A stretch of 64,000 nucleotides of DNA, taken from contig JAZAYU010000005.1 in assembly GCA_038501625.1 (NCBI GenBank), forward strand, positions 8,184,001 to 8,248,000, in the 5' to 3' direction. Source of the stretch: Corbicula japonica (taxonomy: Eukaryota > Mollusca > Bivalvia > Venerida > Cyrenidae). The notes under the pieces were generated by a model. It was not told the origin of the DNA and did no database searches. It saw only the letters and a list, made by a program, of their open reading frames with translations. Position numbers and translations under genes: made by a program. Positions within the stretch are counted from its first letter, which is position 1; every line of letters begins with the position of its first letter. Below are positions 21,031-30,919 of the stretch, piece by piece.

Positions 21031-21527
21031 TGTCTTTATATTTACCCACATGCCCATGTTCCCTGTGTGTTTTCATTCCTGTGTCGGCACACACATAATT
21101 TTTCCCTGTTTTGCCAATCATTTTTACTGCTGTAAAATCCAATTTCATCATTCCCCATGAATTATGGATTGTCTTGGGAGGTAAGTAATTAGGCATGGGG
21201 TCATCTGTTGGTGAAGGTACTGACCCTTAACATTCCTTTCTGGCTAACTGTCTCGCAGCCATCTTAATGCTGGTGTTGACTTGCAGTGTTTTTCGTCTTG
21301 ATATAGAATGCATGTTGTCTATTTAAATACCCAAGAGAAAATAAGTTCCAAATAGTGAATATGCTTAATTAAACAAATTATCATTTTGCTATGGCTTTGT
21401 TGTTTTCATTTATGATTATGAATATTGTGAATGAAAAAATCCACTATTTTTTGTAATGTACATGCATATTTGTAATATGTTCACTTTATTATATATTAGA
21501 AATGAAGGTCCTTTGTTTCTGATTTAG

Positions 21528-21657
21528 CCATGGTGAAAATGCGGCGGTCAAACAGTTTAACAGACTTCTCATTTGAAGATTACAAGTTCTCGGAAGACGC
21601 AGAGCTACGAGACAAGTCCGAAGAGAACGAAAAGAAAATACACGAAAACAACTGCAG
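21528..21657 (+). CDS. WDR59: WDR59 exon, linker with basic/acidic helix (residues 95-138)
   Basis: Acceptor TCTGATTTAG at 21518-21527; donor GTACTA at 21658. It reads (A)MVKMRRSNSLTDFSFEDYKF and then a charged stretch SEDAELRDKSEENEKKI ending HENNC. The phases (1 in, 2 out) join both neighbours in frame. In WDR59 this position precedes the conserved LLDP block and is a charged, helix-prone segment (vertebrates: RERDQHDKNKRLLDP). RRSNSLTDF looks like a basophilic kinase / 14-3-3 type site (RRSNSL), which is inference. The internal ATG at 21530 is not a start. Confidence 0.85.
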
Positions 21658-22409
21658 GTACTATTTACTTTTTGCTGGTTAAACATCATATTTCTTATAA
21701 TGAATCGGTTTTAACCAGGAAAACTTTCTTTGGGTATGTTGTTTGGTGGGTGGGCATCAACATTTCATAATTTTTTTTGTTTAAGTTCACTTTTTCTCAG
21801 TAACCATTTAAGGTAGAGCTTTGGAACATAGTTGTCTGACATCACAAAAGCAATTATCGAGACAAAGTTTCATAACTCGTCAGTGTATTTTGTTATAGTA
21901 ATGCTATTTTTTCACAAAAAATTGAAGAAGAAAACCTGTTTTCTTCGCATTGCAGCATCTTCTTGTTTGAACATTAAGCTGATACCTAATAATTATTTAC
22001 TCTATTAGATACATCTTTGATCAATGTGCAACCAATGCAGATCTATGATCAGCATGCACATCTTTGCAAACTGATCAGAATCTATGATGACCATACTTTG
22101 GTCAGAAATAATCTAATGGATTTAAAAGTAGACATTATAGACCCAGATCAGGCTTAATGAATGGTATCTGTATGATAAGAGGTTTAAATTTTTATGTAAC
22201 AGGTAGGTAAGGTCTTGTGCAGTTTTGGTCAAGGAAGTGTATTCTTTATTAAATTATAAAGCAATCATTGCTAATAACAACAAATTATCGTGAGACAAAG
22301 TTTCAGTATCATTTCAGACAATGCATGTATGCCATAAATTTAATATTTGCAATTCAACTTCATCGTCTCAAATGAAGTCTTACTCATCTGTCGAATCATA
22401 ACTCCTGAT

Positions 22410-23045
22410 GCTTATCAGTGTGACATAGTACTTATAGAGGCGTGCCTGTAGTAAGTGTGACATTGTACTTAAAGAGGCGTGGCTGCAGTAAGTGTGACAT
22501 AGTACTTATAGAGGCGTGCCAGTAGTAAGTGTGACATAGTACTTATAGAGGCGTGGCTGTAGTAAGTGTGACATAGTACTTATAGAGGCGTGCCTGTAGT
22601 AAGTGTGACATTGTACTTAAAGAGGCGTGGCTGCAGTAAGTGTGACATAGTACTTATAGAGGCGTGGCTGTAGTAAGTGTGACATTGTACTTATAGAGGC
22701 GTGGCTGCAGTAAGTGTGACATAGTACTTAAAGAGGCGTGGCTGCAGTAAGTGTGACATAGTACTTAAAGAGGTGTGGCTGCAGTAAGTGTGACATAGTA
22801 CTTAAAAGGGGTGGCTGCGGTATGTGTGACATAGTACTTAAAGAGGCATGGCTGCAGTAAGTGTGACATAGTACTTAAAGAGGCATGGCTGCAGTAAGTG
22901 TGACATAGTACTTAGAGGTGTGGCTGCAGTAAGTGTGACATAGTACTTAAAAGGGGTGGCTGCGGTATGTGTGACGTAGTACTTAAAGAGGCGTGGCTGC
23001 AGTAAGTGTGACATAGTACTTACAGAGGCGTGGCTGCAGTAAAAG
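22410..23045. repeat. 37-bp minisatellite, about 16-17 units
   Basis: Unit GTGTGACATAGTACTTA(A/T)AGAGG followed by CGTGGCTGCAGTAA. Variants: ACATTGTACTTA, GGGGTGGCTGCGGTAT. Blocks of neighbouring units share variants, as expected from unequal exchange. The reverse-strand frames reading LLQP/KYYVTLTAA are repeat translations only. Confidence 0.95.
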
Positions 23046-23141
23046 CCACACAAAATTTATTGGACTGTGCAGAATATTTTGACTTGTTAAGTAGACAAGC
23101 ATGCACATTTTGCCACAGGCGGCAGTATCGGACCCTACACG

Positions 23142-23161
23142 CCCCCCCCCCCCCCCCCCCC
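23142..23161 (+). repeat. Poly-C tract
   Basis: Twenty consecutive C, followed by AACCCCACC. On the opposite strand this is poly-G. The length is likely polymorphic or assembly-sensitive. Confidence 0.9.
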
Positions 23162-23490
23162 AACCCCACCTCCTCGAACCCTGTGCTTGAATTTCACTAA
23201 ATGACCTCTTAAAACAATATAAAGCACCACATTTATACATATAATAAACCAAAAATATGATTTAAATAAAAAATACTGGGTATACCCTTTACTGGTATAT
23301 TATCATAGACAAGGTTGGAAAGGACTCTGTCACTATCTATCTCTTTGTTAAAAATTTGCTGTGAAAAAGCATGCTGTTATTCACTTCTTTGTCTCTGTCT
23401 TTCAACAGAGATTTAAAAAAACCGCATAATATCATAAATTATTCTCATAATTTCTGTATTATAGAGGGATGTTTATTTGTGTAACTTCAG

Positions 23491-23633
23491 GATTTTAGAC
23501 CCCAGTAAATATCTCCAGTATGACCACTATATGAAGGTGTACTCGGACATCTTGTACCGTTGGGGACTGAGAAGCCAAGCTGCTCACATCATGAAACATG
23601 TAACCATTCCACCAGAGGGGCATTCTGGGATAG
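23491..23633 (+). CDS. WDR59: WDR59 exon, conserved ILYRWGL block (residues 139-185)
   Basis: Acceptor GTAACTTCAG ends at 23490; donor GTATGT at 23634. It reads ILDPSKYLQYDHYMKVYSDI, LYRWGLRSQAAHIMKHV, TIPPEGHSGI. This is the most diagnostic part: vertebrate WDR59 has LLDP...YGEILYRWGLREKRAEVLKF...CPPDPHKGIEFGVYC at the same place. It is a helical C-terminal segment leading into the zinc-binding RING, part of the C-terminal domain through which GATOR2 subunits pair (family knowledge). Phase 2 in, phase 1 out. Confidence 0.95.
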
Positions 23634-24485
23634 GTATGTATTGCGCAATAGGCTTGAAATGCAGATTTTTTAGAAATTTAGTGAGCAGATAACCAGTTTT
23701 ATTGCTAAACAGAGTACTTTTCTCATTAATCTTTTCATTAAGCAAAAAATGATACAACAAAAACAAACGTTACACTTTTATATTAAAAATAGAAGCAAAT
23801 TTTCTGTAACACGTTTTCCAAAATTTTTGGTGTTTAAGGGCTCTTTTGAGCCCATGTGAGTATACCCATATCCTCCTTTTCTATATTGATTTTCAGCTTT
23901 GTTTATTCAGAATGTAGTCTTTAATACCAGTTTGATTTTTTATGAGGATGAACCTTGATGTAAATTTGTTTTTTAATACTTGTTTCATCTGGTATTGCTT
24001 TTCATTCTAATTTTTCATACCAAGTTTTCTATTGCATGATTTTTCTGCAAGAAATAAGAAGGCATAAAACAATGATATGATTTTCAAGTTTTACTATCAA
24101 TTGTAAATGTTAAATTCAGCATTTTGTTTATAGAAATATTACTCAAGAACAAAACACAACTTTAACTATTGTGTTTATTTCGTATTGCATGCAAAATTAA
24201 TAATCAGTTTTTTAAATGTCGAGACCACTGGTGGTGAAGTTGTTAAGTAAAATGCATTTGTTTGTGCATCAGTTGTCAGTTTTTTCTGACTAACTTTCTG
24301 ATGCACAAAACATTGTTAAAATTACTTGCCACAAAAAAGCATGTGTGTGACCTTGACCTTAATCTGCAACATATCTCATATATAGTCTACATATGTAAAA
24401 ATAATTCTATCATGTAGAGCCATGGTGAACATATTTTATGAATAAGGGGGCTCAACAAGTTTTCCTTGGACATTTTCCTATGTAT

Positions 24486-24627
24486 GCCCAAGATCATCAA
24501 ACTTAAAATGGAGACCAGTCTCAAATCTCAAGCGTCCGACAGCTGAAATGGGCAAGTGTACATTTCAGCCAGTCGGATGCTTGAGATTTGAGACTGGTCT
24601 TTAATATAACTTTTATGATCTTGGTCC
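24486..24627. mobile_element. Pal-1 palindrome
   Basis: GCCCAAGATCATCAAACTTAA ... ACTTTTATGATCTTGGTCC. Arms GGAGACCAGTCTCAAATCTC ... GAGATTTGAGACTGGTC. The centre is diverged (GGGCAAGTGTACATTTCAGCC). Confidence 0.8.
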
Positions 24628-24820
24628 TGTACTTCTGTTGTTTTTTTTCTATTTATTTACATTATGCATTATGACCAATAGCATTTAATTCTTTTCTTCT
24701 CTTTTGATAACAGATTTTGTTATTGGTATGGCTAGACGTTTTCTTTACCTCCCCCTGCTTTTGTAACCTGTTCCAAGATTAAAAATTGAAAATTAAAGCC
24801 CATCTCAATCGAAAGGATCA

Positions 24821-25068
24821 GGCCCTGTGATCATAAAACTTTTTTCATGCTCAACTCAATTCTGTGCTCAAACTTAAAATGTCTAGAACATTAACAGTCT
24901 TCATAAATAAGGAATACCTATCTGTTCAACAGTTGTTGTTGAAAGCAATTTTGTCATATTTTCAGTTTAAAATGTTTTATTTTATAATATAATGTACAAA
25001 AAAGAAGCCATCAAATGTTCATGCTCAAATTGAGTCGAGCATGAAAAAAGTTTTAAAATCACGGGCCC
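24821..25068. mobile_element. Pal-1-related foldback, longer interior
   Basis: Left arm GGCCCTGTGATCATAAAACT then TTTTTTCATGCTCAACTCAA; right arm reverse-complements to GGGCCCGTGATTTTAAAACT then TTTTTTCATGCTCGACTCAA. About 180 bp of A/T-rich interior. The outer 20 bp resemble Pal-1, so this is a possible parent or sister. A Pal-1 right-arm fragment (AGATGCTTGAGATTTGATAC...) abuts at 25069-25125. Confidence 0.7.
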
Positions 25069-25267
25069 AGATGCTTGAGATTTGATACTGATTTCTATTC
25101 TTAGTTTTATAATCATAATCACATGTATCTAACTTTTGTTTTCTTGTTACTGCCCTTAATTTATTGCTAGAGCAGAAATGCATGTTTTAAATATTTGTTT
25201 CCCTCATTTTATCTAAAGCATGTAGATATAAGCAGATTCATTATTGTTATCTTGCATAAATGTGAGG

Positions 25268-25463
25268 TTAACCCTTTACTTCATATATACACATGTCATT
25301 GCATGTGCGAACAGTGTAGATCCAGATCAGCCAGCACATTTGTGTCTTCTGATCAGGATCTACACTTCAAGATCCAGATCAGATTGCACAAATCTGCTGG
25401 TTGATCTGGATCTAAACAGGTCACACATGTGTTAAAACATGTATATATGGAGAAAAAGGTTAA
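25268..25463. mobile_element. TTAA-MITE copy, middle deleted
   Basis: TTAACCCTTTACTTCATATA ... TATGGAGAAAAAGGTTAA. Hairpin 1 intact; the inter-hairpin spacer is lost, so the arms abut at CTACACTTCAAGATCCAGATC. Confidence 0.85.
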
Positions 25464-25843
25464 ATTGAACAAAACTTTCTTGCATACCAGTTAAGTATTT
25501 CAACGTGATTTACCAGGGAAAGAAAATCCTATCGTTCTCTAGGGAAAAGATAATATTTGCATGCTTACATGAGTGATGTCACGTCATTTGTGCATCCTTA
25601 TTTTTATTATTGCCAATGAACAGGCTCAATCAAACTTAGCCTGCAATATTTCCTTTCGTATTTGTCGTGTTTGGTATCTTCCAAAGTTCCCTTTGCATCT
25701 ATTTGAATATCAAGTATGCAAGAAAGTACATTTATTCACCTTGTCTAACATGTTCATGTTATTGATGCATGCTTGAGACATGTCCATTGGTTGTGTGCAG
25801 AACTCAGTATTTGGCATACCTTTGGATTTCTAAAGTTGATTAT

Positions 25844-26012
25844 AAGTATCTTGCATGAGTGTGAGGTGAAGATGGAAAAATCTGTCACCGAGGGGGAACT
25901 GTTTTGCGGGAACGAGGCTCTGCTGAGTTCCCGCCAAAACAGTTAACCCGAGGTGACAGATTTTTCTATCTTTACCGAATGTCCCATGCAAGATACTTTT
26001 TCTTGCATACCT
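25844..26012. repeat. Palindrome with GAACGAGGCTCTGCTGAGTTC loop
   Basis: Arms AAGTATCTTGCATGAG..., GGAAAAATCTGTCACCGAGG, GAACTGTTTTGCGGG; mirrored by CCCGCCAAAACAGTT, CCTCGGGT-like GAGGTGACAGATTTTTC, ATGCAAGATACTT. A second TTCTTGCATACC at 26000-26012 repeats the element's end, suggesting nested or duplicated termini. Confidence 0.7.
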
Positions 26013-26208
26013 TTCACTGTTCATAACATTTGTGTACATGTATACAAACTAAATTTTCTTTCCTTACGCTGAAATATCGACGTAAACGTAAACCTTATTT
26101 TCTAAATGACGTCACTAACTTAAATAAATTACGTCAGATACTTGAAGACGTGACGTCACTCGTGTAGCACGCGAACGTTATCTTTTCCCTAGGGAAAAGA
26201 TAAAGAGA

Positions 26209-26357
26209 ATCTATCATTGGTATTCGGCGAAGATCAAGGTATCTCAACCCGAGGGTAATGCTTTCCAGACGGAAACGAGGCTGTGCCGAGTTTCCGTCTT
26301 GAAAGCATTGCCCGAGGGTTGGGATACCGCGATCTTCGCCGAATACCAATGATTGAT
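26209..26357. repeat. Palindrome with GAAACGAGGCTGTGCCGAGTTTC loop
   Basis: Arms ATCATTGGTATTCGGCGAAG...CAACCCGAGGG mirrored by CCCGAGGGTTG...CTTCGCCGAATACCAATGAT. The inner arms AATGCTTTCCAGACGGAAAC / GTTTCCGTCTTGAAAGCATT are nearly exact. Its loop motif matches that of 25844-26012. Confidence 0.8.
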
Positions 26358-27203
26358 TATTTTTCTCACTTACTTCTTAAAGATTCAAAAAAATTCTTTA
26401 AAATAAAAAAAAAAACGCAAGAATTTTAGAGAACTATTTCTTTCGCGTAACTTCCAGTAGGAACGGTAAATCAGCCACGAATACACATTCCTGTCAAACA
26501 CCCATAACATGTAGGCCTTCAACAATATCGTTAAAAATAGAAAGGAAAAGAATAGTTTTTTCATTGCATGAAAACAGCTGATTCATCCGTTGAAAACGGA
26601 TAACGGATCTGCGATTTTTAAGGTGATCCGTGATTTCGTCACAATTAAAAAAAAATGAAATTGTACATACCAGTTGAAATGTCCCGATTAAACAGCAGTA
26701 TGTTTCCTATTTTATTTTCCATTCACTTTCTTTATAGATCTTGATGTTTAATGAAGCTCGCAACAGCGGTATAAGAATGAAACACTTTATAAAAAGTAGC
26801 AATTTCAGACTCATACCACGATAAACACTTCCAAGTTCCAGCGTTAAGAATTTAGCAACCTCCGAGTGTATCCTTTCCAAATGATTTTTGAACAAAATCC
26901 TGATGAAACAAAATCAACTGATTGCTCTTTTTAAAAAAGTAAACATTACGTCACTTTACAAATTTAGATGACGTAGAAATAGTATCATGACGTAGTCTAA
27001 ATCAATAATGAAAGTGCTCAATTAATATGGTGCGCAATAATACGAAGGTACGCGAGCACGCGGAGTGTTAGATAAGGCCATGCGAGATAAGGAAATCTCA
27101 CACGGCTAAAAATAGAGATTTTTCTGTCTAGTAAGTGAGAAAAGATTTTCTTTCCCCGGTAAAACACGCGGAAATACTTATCCGGTATGCAAGAAAAAAA
27201 GTT

Positions 27204-27350
27204 ATTACCCCTTTACTCCATGGAATATGGCTTGTATCACATGGACCGCCAGTGTAGATCCAGATCAGCTGGCACATTTGTTTTGACCAAAACATTATAG
27301 ATCCAGAACAGATGGCATGGATGTGCAGGCAGGCCTAGATCTACACTGGT
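27204..27350. mobile_element. TTAA-MITE, hairpin 1 collapsed
   Basis: TTACCCCTTTACTCCATGG..., GTGTAGATCCAGATCAGCTG, then directly AGATCCAGAACAGATGG...TAGATCTACACTGG. The right end is missing. It abuts the foldback element on its left. Confidence 0.65.
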
Positions 27351-28091
27351 CTTGCCAGTGGGGGTTGGGGGATGGTGGGAGGAAAATAGTGCAAAGCTGT
27401 AAAATGGGACATCATAATAATAGAAAAGTGGTCGTATAATGGAGGTTTTAATTTTGTGATGGTCGTAGTCTTGGGGTATGGAATAAACAATGAATAAAAT
27501 CCAAGTAAAAAGCACAGACTAACAACACTTGTACGTATGGCCATAATTCTGCTGAGAACTGAGTGTATTTGTGTTTGCCTATGACAACTTTAAAAAGCGC
27601 AGGGGCAGATAATACAGAGGGTGATTGATAGGGTTGCTCTAACCCCTGTTGTGGAAAGCAATATTTAATTCTCATGAGGATTTTGCCAGAATGTTTGAAA
27701 TTATCATGTTACTACCCTAAGACTACCCAAAACAACCCCTTTCTGAAAATCTTGCATCCGACCTTGAAGAGTGTGTGATCAAAGAATTGTACGTACCATG
27801 TTAGTAATTTTGGGTAGTCAAAATCTGAGGAAGAATTGTCATAAAATATATAATGAATTTTTATACATCAAATACATTCGGCTTGCACAGTTAAAAAGTA
27901 AATAAAAAACAGAAAATGTTCATATCAACAAAATATCCCCTCGTACAGTGGTACTTGTTTCAGCTCTTCTGTCCAAACATGCCTATTTTTGCACTAAAAT
28001 TGTTAACTGCAATTTGACAAGAGCTTGCTATGAAAGAAAATTATGAACCAAGAATTGTACTGAACAGAAAAGTTTATCTTATTTTTCAGCT

Positions 28092-28287
28092 TTAACCCGT
28101 TCCTCCATAGATACACCTTTATTGCAAGGGCGAACAGTTTAGATCCAGATCAGCCGGCACATCCATGCCATCTGACCAAAATGTTACCAGTGCAGATCCT
28201 GATCAGATGGCACGGATGTGCCGGCTGATCTGGATTTACACTGGTCGCACATGCGTAAACATGCGTAAATATGGAGAAAAGAGTTAA
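28092..28287. mobile_element. TTAA-MITE copy, middle shortened
   Basis: TTAACCCGTTCCTCCATAG ... TATGGAGAAAAGAGTTAA. Hairpin 1 right arm lost; hairpin 2 intact. Confidence 0.85.
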
Positions 28288-28504
28288 CCATGTATGGATA
28301 TGGCTAATATCCAATGTGAATCTAGTGTAGATCCAGGTTAGCCTGCATATCTGTGAACTGGAATTGGATCTACACTCTTTGCTTTTAGATATGTATGGTT
28401 ATATTGAACCAGAAAGCAAACATTGTAGATCCATATCAGACTGCATGAATGTGTAGAATGATCTAGGTCTATGCTGGTTGATTAACTGTGTACAAAGAGG
28501 TTAA
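28288..28504. mobile_element. Diverged TTAA-MITE, tandem with the previous copy
   Basis: It starts at once after the preceding TTAA, retains AGTGTAGATCCAGGTTAGCC and a weak second hairpin, and ends ACAAAGAGGTTAA. More diverged than its neighbour, so the two are independent insertions. Confidence 0.6.
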
Positions 28505-28711
28505 GACTAAAAAAGTAGCTCTTTTATTCATTCACATGCTTATGATGCATAAAATGCAAGGAAAAACTCAAGTAAAAGGGTAACACACACACTAGAAATA
28601 AATTTATCTTATTTTAAAGAAATATACTTAGAGATTACAAAACTTGAGAGTTTTTGAAATCTGACAGTTATCTCCGATGTTCTTAGTATTTGAAGTTTCT
28701 AAATTAATTGC

Positions 28712-28949
28712 TTAACCCTTTCCTGTATTGATACACCTTTATTTATGGGGCGAACAGTTTAGATCCTGATCAGCCGGCACATCCCTGCCATCTGATCAGG
28801 ATCTAAACTGTTCGCTTTTTGATTCATTAGGTTATTTCTGACCAAAATGCGACCAGTGCAGATCCTGATCAGACGGCACGGATGTGCCGTCAGATCTGGA
28901 TCTACACTGGTCGCACATGTGTAAAAATGAGTATATATGGAGGAAAGGC
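28712..28949. mobile_element. TTAA-MITE copy, right TTAA lost
   Basis: TTAACCCTTTCCTGTATTG ... TATATATGGAGGAAAGG then CCACC. Both hairpins are excellent (CAGTTTAGATCCTGATCAG ... CTGATCAGGATCTAAACTG). Confidence 0.85.
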
Positions 28950-29331
28950 CACCATCTTTAAAGTTTATGATGTCATAAACAAACTTACTTTATAAAGCCA
29001 ATTATTTGTCAAAACCACTTCTGTAAACAAATAATGTAAAAGATTAGAAACACAGATATAATTCCTTGGCATTTTACAGCTTACATCCCTCTTATTTATG
29101 GTGATACCTGATGCCCTATTACTCTAACTTCTTTCTTTAAAATTCTAGCCTTACCTAAGTATTCCTCTAAATACATATTGTATTTTGATTCCAATGCTTA
29201 ACTATTTTGTGCAAAAGTTAATTTATAATATCCACTGATCTGATACATTTTTATAAGGAAACCTCCAACTTTTGCCTCAGATATGGTTTTTAGACGATAC
29301 AAAAAATCAATGATTATGTTTATGTTTTCAG

Positions 29332-29439
29332 AGTTTGGGGTATACTGCCATTACTGCAAAACAGAGACTAGAGGTGTGAAGTGTCCCAAATGTAAGATGC
29401 AAGCGTTCCAGTGTGTTATATGTCATACAGGTGTGAGAG
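29332..29439 (+). CDS. WDR59: WDR59 exon, zinc-binding RING part 1 (residues 186-221)
   Basis: Acceptor TATGTTTTCAG ends at 29331; donor GTAAGA at 29440. It reads (E)FGVYCHYCKTETRGVKC, PKCKMQAFQCVICHTGVR. Three CxxC pairs are visible (C191/C194, C203/C206, C213/C216). They correspond to the zinc ligands of the degenerate RING at the WDR59 C-terminus (vertebrates: EFGVYCSHCRSEVRGTQC). In GATOR2, RING-type C-terminal domains of WDR24, MIOS and WDR59 hold the complex together by pairwise junctions (family knowledge). Phase 1-1, 108 bp. Confidence 0.97.
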
Positions 29440-29470
29440 GTAAGAACATGGTTTAGGGATAAACTGATTT

Positions 29471-29922
29471 TGGGCGCATCACCATAAAAGGTATTTTCAG
29501 ACAATTGATGTCAATTAGTGAAATGGCATCATAAAGTTTAGTAGCCAACATTAACACTTTCCCATAAAAATAACATAATTTTGTCACCATAAAAATAACA
29601 TAATTTTGTCAAAATATATACTTAAAGAAATTAGAAACACAACTTCTTTAAATAAAAAAATGTTTCGTGACTAAAAAAGTTGCGTTTTTAATTTCTTTTA
29701 CAATATTATGTACTTGAAGAAATTAGAAACGCAACTTCTTTAAACATGAAATGTATTTCTTGTTTAAAGAAGTTGCATTTCTAATTTCTTTAAGTATATA
29801 ATAAAGTCTCCAATTAGTTGTGAAGAAAGAATAGGTAATTATTAGTTCTTTCCAAATGTAGTAGCAACTTAAATGTAAAAAAATATTAGCAAAGACATGC
29901 TTTCCCGTGACCTGCCCCATTT
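29471..29922. mobile_element. Degenerate GGGGCGCG-family MITE with internal foldbacks
   Basis: Left TTTTGGGCGCATCACCATAAA...GACAATTGATGTCAATTAG...GGCATCATAAAGTTTAG; right TTTCCCGTGACCTGCCCC. This matches the layout of 639-965. Inside, at 29590-29805, ACTTAAAGAAATTAGAAACRC and its reverse complement alternate four times (TTTAAAGAAGTTGCRTTTCTAATTTC). Confidence 0.6.
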
Positions 29923-30025
29923 CTGTGCTTTTCTGTCCATCTTACAAATTTTGAATCTTGAATTGATGTGTAGATGACCATAAAAAGGATTTTTTTTCTA
30001 CCATTATTTTACTAGAGTTATAAGG

Positions 30026-30026
30026 G

Positions 30027-30083
<57 letters not shown>
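30026..30083 (+). repeat. (TC)n microsatellite
   Basis: CTCTCTCTTTCTCTCTCTC... about 58 bp with a single TTT interruption at each side. Intronic. Confidence 0.95.
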
Positions 30084-30084
<1 letters not shown>

Positions 30085-30166
30085 GAGGTTATATTATGAC
30101 TTTTGTTTAATAGGCAACAAATTTAGATCCAAATCATCAGATATTGTGGCCAAGATGTGTGGTTCT

Positions 30167-30236
30167 GCACTGTGCCTAAGGTTATAAAACTGAGCATGGA
30201 AACCAGTCTCAAATCTCAGCTTTATAACCTTCAGCC
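30167..30236. mobile_element. Short Pal-1 with centre deleted
   Basis: GCCTAAGGTTATAAAACTGAG, GGAAACCAGTCTCAAATCTC then directly AGCTTTATAACCTTCAGCCC. The centre and right inner arm are lost. Confidence 0.7.
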
Positions 30237-30658
30237 CAGGTCATAAAATGGATAATGCAGTTGACTGTGCAATGTTTATAATCTTATGCTTTATTTAAAT
30301 CAATTCAGATACCAGCAAGCGAAGGTCGTATTTGTTTGAGATTATAACATTTGTGTTCCTGATCATTGTGGATTTTTATCAATTTAAAGTTGATTCCTGA
30401 GCCAATAAACAATATTCAGAAATATGGTGATTTCAGTCTATAATTCAGATAAGACGTCATGTTATAAATACTAATAAGTCTCTATTAATTGTCCCACAAA
30501 GCATCAAAAGGCCCGGAACTCTAGTAAAATAGGGAGTAAATTTTTAAACACTTTTCACAGTTAAACTAAAATAACTGTTCATTTTAACACAACAAAATTT
30601 AATGTGTGTATCACTTCAACATGTTAACGGTTCTCAGACAGTTATTTGTTAATAGTCC

Positions 30659-30875
30659 TTCAACCAATTTCTCCATAATTATGCATTTTTACGCCTGTGC
30701 GACCAGTGTAGATCCAGACATGCTGTCTGATCAGGGTCTGCACTGGTTGCATTTTGGTCAGAAATAACATAAAGAATCAAAAAGCGAACAGTTTAGATCC
30801 TGATCAGACGGCGCTGATCTGGATCTAAACTGTTCGCCAACCCATTTAAGGTATGTCTATGGAGGAAAGGGTTAA
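30659..30875. mobile_element. TTAA-MITE copy 44 bp before the last WDR59 exon
   Basis: TTCAACCAATTTCTCCATAA ... CTATGGAGGAAAGGGTTAA. Both hairpins present though shortened. The region that must hold the branch point (30876-30919) lies just outside it. Confidence 0.8.
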
Positions 30876-30919
30876 AGATGTGCCTTGACTTAACATGATA
30901 TTGTTTTATGCTTTGGCAG

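Larger units (their letters stand above)
21658..23490 (+). other. WDR59 intron with tandem array
   Basis: A decayed TTAA-MITE fragment lies at 21999-22190 (CAGATCTATGATCAGCATGC...). The 37-bp array at 22410-23045 and the poly-C tract follow. 21658-21998, 22191-22409 and 23166-23490 hold nothing recognisable. Confidence 0.7.
25476..27200. mobile_element. Foldback-type element (1.7 kb) with TTTCTTGCATACC ends
   Basis: The left end TTTCTTGCATACCAGTTAAG, TATTTCAACGTG...TTTACCAGGGAAAGAAAATC is mirrored at the right (reverse complement TTTCTTGCATACCGGATAAG, TATTTCCGCGTG...TTTACCGGGGAAAGAAAATC). Two strong internal palindromes are at 25844-26012 and 26209-26357. The interior is richer in CpG and CGTCA/GACGTCA sites than the surroundings. 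Its short reverse-strand frames show no domain. No transposase. Confidence 0.65.
23634..29331 (+). other. WDR59 intron, about 5.7 kb
   Basis: 23634-24485 is A/T-rich with nothing recognised. Then come Pal-1 and a relative, TTAA-MITE copies, and a large foldback element (25476-27200). 27351-28091 and 28950-29331 are unassigned. The reverse-strand frames at 27237-27675 overlap a MITE fragment and show no domain. Confidence 0.7.
29440..30919 (+). other. WDR59 last intron
   Basis: It contains a degenerate GGGGCGCG-type MITE, a TC microsatellite, a short Pal-1 and a TTAA-MITE (listed). 30237-30658 holds nothing recognised. Confidence 0.8.

Noticed and set aside
20041..21160. Open frames of 273 and 355 codons on the + strand
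   Set aside because: They are overlapping frames through a pyrimidine-rich minisatellite; all three + frames stay open because stop codons need purines. The translation is repetitive Phe/Ser/Pro/Cys.
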